The position numbers and the translations under genes were made by a program. From the NCBI GenBank assembly GCA_021732995.1, contig JAKFWA010000087.1:1-64000 (forward strand): a stretch of 64,000 nt of DNA, in the 5' to 3' direction. The stretch is from Planctomycetaceae bacterium. GTDB lineage: Bacteria; Planctomycetota; Planctomycetia; Planctomycetales; Planctomycetaceae. The notes below the pieces were generated by a model, which was given only the letters and a program-made list of their open reading frames with translations, did not search any database and had not been told where the DNA came from. Below are positions 62,138 through 64,000 of the stretch, one piece after another (position 1 is the first letter of the stretch; each line of letters begins with the position of its first letter).

Positions 62138-64000
62138 ATGCGGCGCTCCCGCGTTGCAGATGCCGCGTTGCGCCTGGCTGACCGATTGCTGGTGTTGCTG
62201 TGCTGCGGCTTGGCGTTGCTGAGTCTGTTCTCTGGCGAATGTCGCGCGCAGACGAGCAAGAGCATCAAGCTCAATCGCATCTTTGTGCCTGCTGGCAAGC
62301 CGGAAACGTGGCCGGAAGGAGATTGGGTTCCAGTATTGGCCGCCAGGCTGGATGACCTGCTGGCAAACCAGTCGCGGCCCGCACCGCGAATCGTGCAGAT
62401 TGATCGAGCCGAGTATCGCGCGGAACTCAGTCCGCAAAAGCTGGCGCTCGTTAATGGGGTCGGCCAGTTACAGTTTTCTTCGCAGGTACCTACCGACCGA
62501 TTTGTATCGATTTCGCCCTGCAATGTGACCTGGTCGACGGCGCGCTGGTCCGATCCCAACGCCGACCGTCCCGTCATGGGATTCGATGACGCCTCGCAAT
62601 TACTGGTCGCGGTGCCTGCCCCTGGCAGTGAACTGCAGATGGAGTGGCAACTCGCTGGCAATCGAAGGCTCTCAGGCGTCGAGTTCGATTTAAGAGTTCC
62701 GCGTGCGTCGTCCTCTCAACTGACAGTGCTGGCACCGATGGGCTGGACGTTGTCGTCGAACACGGGAATTGTCACCCGAGGCGCGGTGCTCAACGGGGCT
62801 GCGTCCTGGATTGTCGCCTTCGGGCAGCAAACCAGCGTCCGGCTGATGGCTGTCTTCGATGATGAGAAGAGCCTGATCGGCAAGGGCAATCCGAGCCTGG
62901 TCTATCAACAGTCATTGCTATGGACGCTGAGTCGCGGTCGTCTCGACGGGAATCTGGACCTGACAATTGATCCGCAATCAAACGCTAACGCGCCGGTGGT
63001 CGTCACGGTGCCCAGCGAAGTGCGGGTTGACGCGCTGCTGATCTCGGGACGCGCAGCATTGGCCACTGAGTTCACCGAAAGCGTCGCGGGAAGTCAGCGG
63101 ATTCTGAACATCAAGTTGCCGAACCCGATGGGAGCATCACCCCTGCCGGTAGCGATTCGACTCAGTCAGGTGCTGCCAGCCGCGGTTGAGGCAAACGTGG
63201 CGATTCCGACGGTGTCCAACCCGCAATCGATTTTGCTGGACGGCCGCGTCGAGGTCCGCGTGGCGTCGTCGCTGAGCCTCATCAATCACGAAAGTTCCGG
63301 TTTGCGTCAGGTCGACGTGCGCTTCGAAGAAGGGACTCAACGCCTCATCTTCGAGCAGGAACGCAAAGCGGTTTCACTGGCATTGCGTTGGGATGAGCGT
63401 GAGAAAACTCAGCGGTTGGCAGCGCGTCAGTTCGTGCTCATCGACCTGGAGAACGCTCCCGCGAAGTTTCATGCGGATCTGGTCATTGCGTCGCAGTCTG
63501 GCGGCACGTTTCAACTGCGAGCCGTCGTTCCGCGCGTCTGGGAGGTCAGCGAAGTCTTTCAGACGGGCTCCGTCACACGACGAGTCGAATGGACAATCGA
63601 GAATCTGGATGCCGAGCAGCATCGCCTGCTGATGACATTTCCGGACGGTCTGCCCGAGAACAGCCCGCTGACGCTGCGAATTCAAGGTCAATACGCTGGA
63701 GTTGCTCCGACGAATGAACTGGCCGTGCCCGTCGCGTTGCTGGAACCAGCAACGCCAACCGAGGTCGTCGTCAGCGTGATCTCGCCACCAAACGGGCCCA
63801 GCTTCGGGCTGGTCAACGGTCGCTTTCAGCCGACCCGAGATCACTTGCTGCCCGAACAACGGCGCTGGACTCAGTTGGCCGCCCTGTCCGAAGACGCCAA
63901 GGCGCGCGTGTGGACGGCTCATGTCTGGACTCAACCGAGCGATGTGCGCGATGCGCGGATTCGGGCCCAGATTCCGGCCGCCGAACCAACGATGACGAAG
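62138..64000 (+). CDS. Large exported beta-rich protein of unknown function (3' end outside window)
   Basis: The reading frame is open from the ATG to the last base of the window (about 621 codons), so the gene is incomplete. Signal peptide: basic MRRSRVADAALRLADR, hydrophobic LLVLLCCGLALL, likely cut after CRAQ. The mature part is beta-rich and resembles the upstream 58585 product in style, for example long runs of alternating hydrophobic residues with VPAPGSELQMEW and ALRWDEREK segments. ATG 62138 is preferred because GGCGGA lies eight bases upstream and the signal starts there; in-frame ATGs at 62099 and 62117 are alternatives. It lies 115 bases after the previous gene and is probably co-transcribed. 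Confidence 0.8.
   Translation, partial: MRRSRVADAALRLADRLLVLLCCGLALLSLFSGECRAQTSKSIKLNRIFVPAGKPETWPEGDWVPVLAARLDDLLANQSRPAPRIVQIDRAEYRAELSPQKLALVNGVGQLQFSSQVPTDRFVSISPCNVTWSTARWSDPNADRPVMGFDDASQLLVAVPAPGSELQMEWQLAGNRRLSGVEFDLRVPRASSSQLTVLAPMGWTLSSNTGIVTRGAVLNGAASWIVAFGQQTSVRLMAVFDDEKSLIGKGNPSLVYQQSLLWTLSRGRLDGNLDLTIDPQSNANAPVVVTVPSEVRVDALLISGRAALATEFTESVAGSQRILNIKLPNPMGASPLPVAIRLSQVLPAAVEANVAIPTVSNPQSILLDGRVEVRVASSLSLINHESSGLRQVDVRFEEGTQRLIFEQERKAVSLALRWDEREKTQRLAARQFVLIDLENAPAKFHADLVIASQSGGTFQLRAVVPRVWEVSEVFQTGSVTRRVEWTIENLDAEQHRLLMTFPDGLPENSPLTLRIQGQYAGVAPTNELAVPVALLEPATPTEVVVSVISPPNGPSFGLVNGRFQPTRDHLLPEQRRWTQLAALSEDAKARVWTAHVWTQPSDVRDARIRAQIPAAEPTMTK

Noticed and set aside
1-64000. CRISPR array, rRNA or prophage
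   Set aside because: No regularly spaced direct repeats, rRNA-like sequence or phage structural genes were seen when scanning the window.

Overview
The window reads as a chromosomal segment of a bacterium of the phylum Planctomycetota. The evidence is convergent rather than from a marker gene: a DUF1559 protein with a prepilin-type N-terminus, a giant surface protein carrying the planctomycete LEPR-type N-terminal motif, an SHD1-domain protein, several large secreted proteins of a planctomycete kind, moderately high GC, many short monocistronic units with weak or absent Shine-Dalgarno sequences, and gap-filling palindromic repeats. Genus cannot be assigned. No rRNA or tRNA gene, prophage, complete insertion sequence or CRISPR array was seen.

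Layout. 1-3.1 kb: a truncated MtaB-type methylthiotransferase, a STAS-domain protein, thymidylate kinase and a TrmB-like methyltransferase (overlapping by 4 bp). 3.1-5.7 kb: a two-gene bc-type electron-transfer complex on the minus strand, a Rieske protein followed by one polypeptide joining cytochrome b and a diheme cytochrome c. 6.1-7.2 kb: a DUF1559 pseudopilin-like protein. 7.5-12.7 kb: a polysaccharide unit made of a deacetylase/glycosyltransferase fusion, an aminotransferase, an oxidoreductase and an acetyltransferase. The last three match the WbpE/WbpB/WbpD steps that make diacetamido sugars. 13-18.6 kb: a small secreted coiled-coil protein, a secreted esterase with a sodium/solute symporter, and an ExeA-like AAA ATPase. 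18.7-27 kb: a second STAS protein, gltX, two short-chain dehydrogenases, a highly charged disordered protein, a MEKHLA-domain protein and a DUF2235 hydrolase.

27.5-37.7 kb is one 10.2-kb gene for a modular subtilisin-like surface protein (protease, beta-helix, SdrD-like, FG-GAP, Calx-beta and RTX modules). 38-44 kb: an S1/P1 nuclease, a Nif3-like protein, an unknown secreted protein, an iron-type alcohol dehydrogenase and truA. 44-52.6 kb on the minus strand is a housekeeping run: proS, xerD, a pseudopilin-like protein, an SHD1/zinc-ribbon protein, murC-murB (26-bp overlap) and ddl, showing a capacity for peptidoglycan precursor synthesis. 52.8-64 kb: an unknown secreted protein, a NarL-type response regulator, a CbpA-like J-domain protein, a beta-CASP metallo-hydrolase, and two very large exported proteins in tandem, the second running off the window.

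The most unusual points are the sharp loss of homology just upstream of the MtaB radical-SAM core, the fused cytochrome b/diheme c chain with b6-type haem spacing, the altered metal-site motif in the deacetylase/glycosyltransferase fusion, an intrinsic terminator in the leader of the symporter gene, the giant protease, the R/E/D-rich disordered protein, a 27-bp inverted-repeat element beside xerD, and the tandem giant exported proteins. All assignments come from reading motifs; no database search was run.
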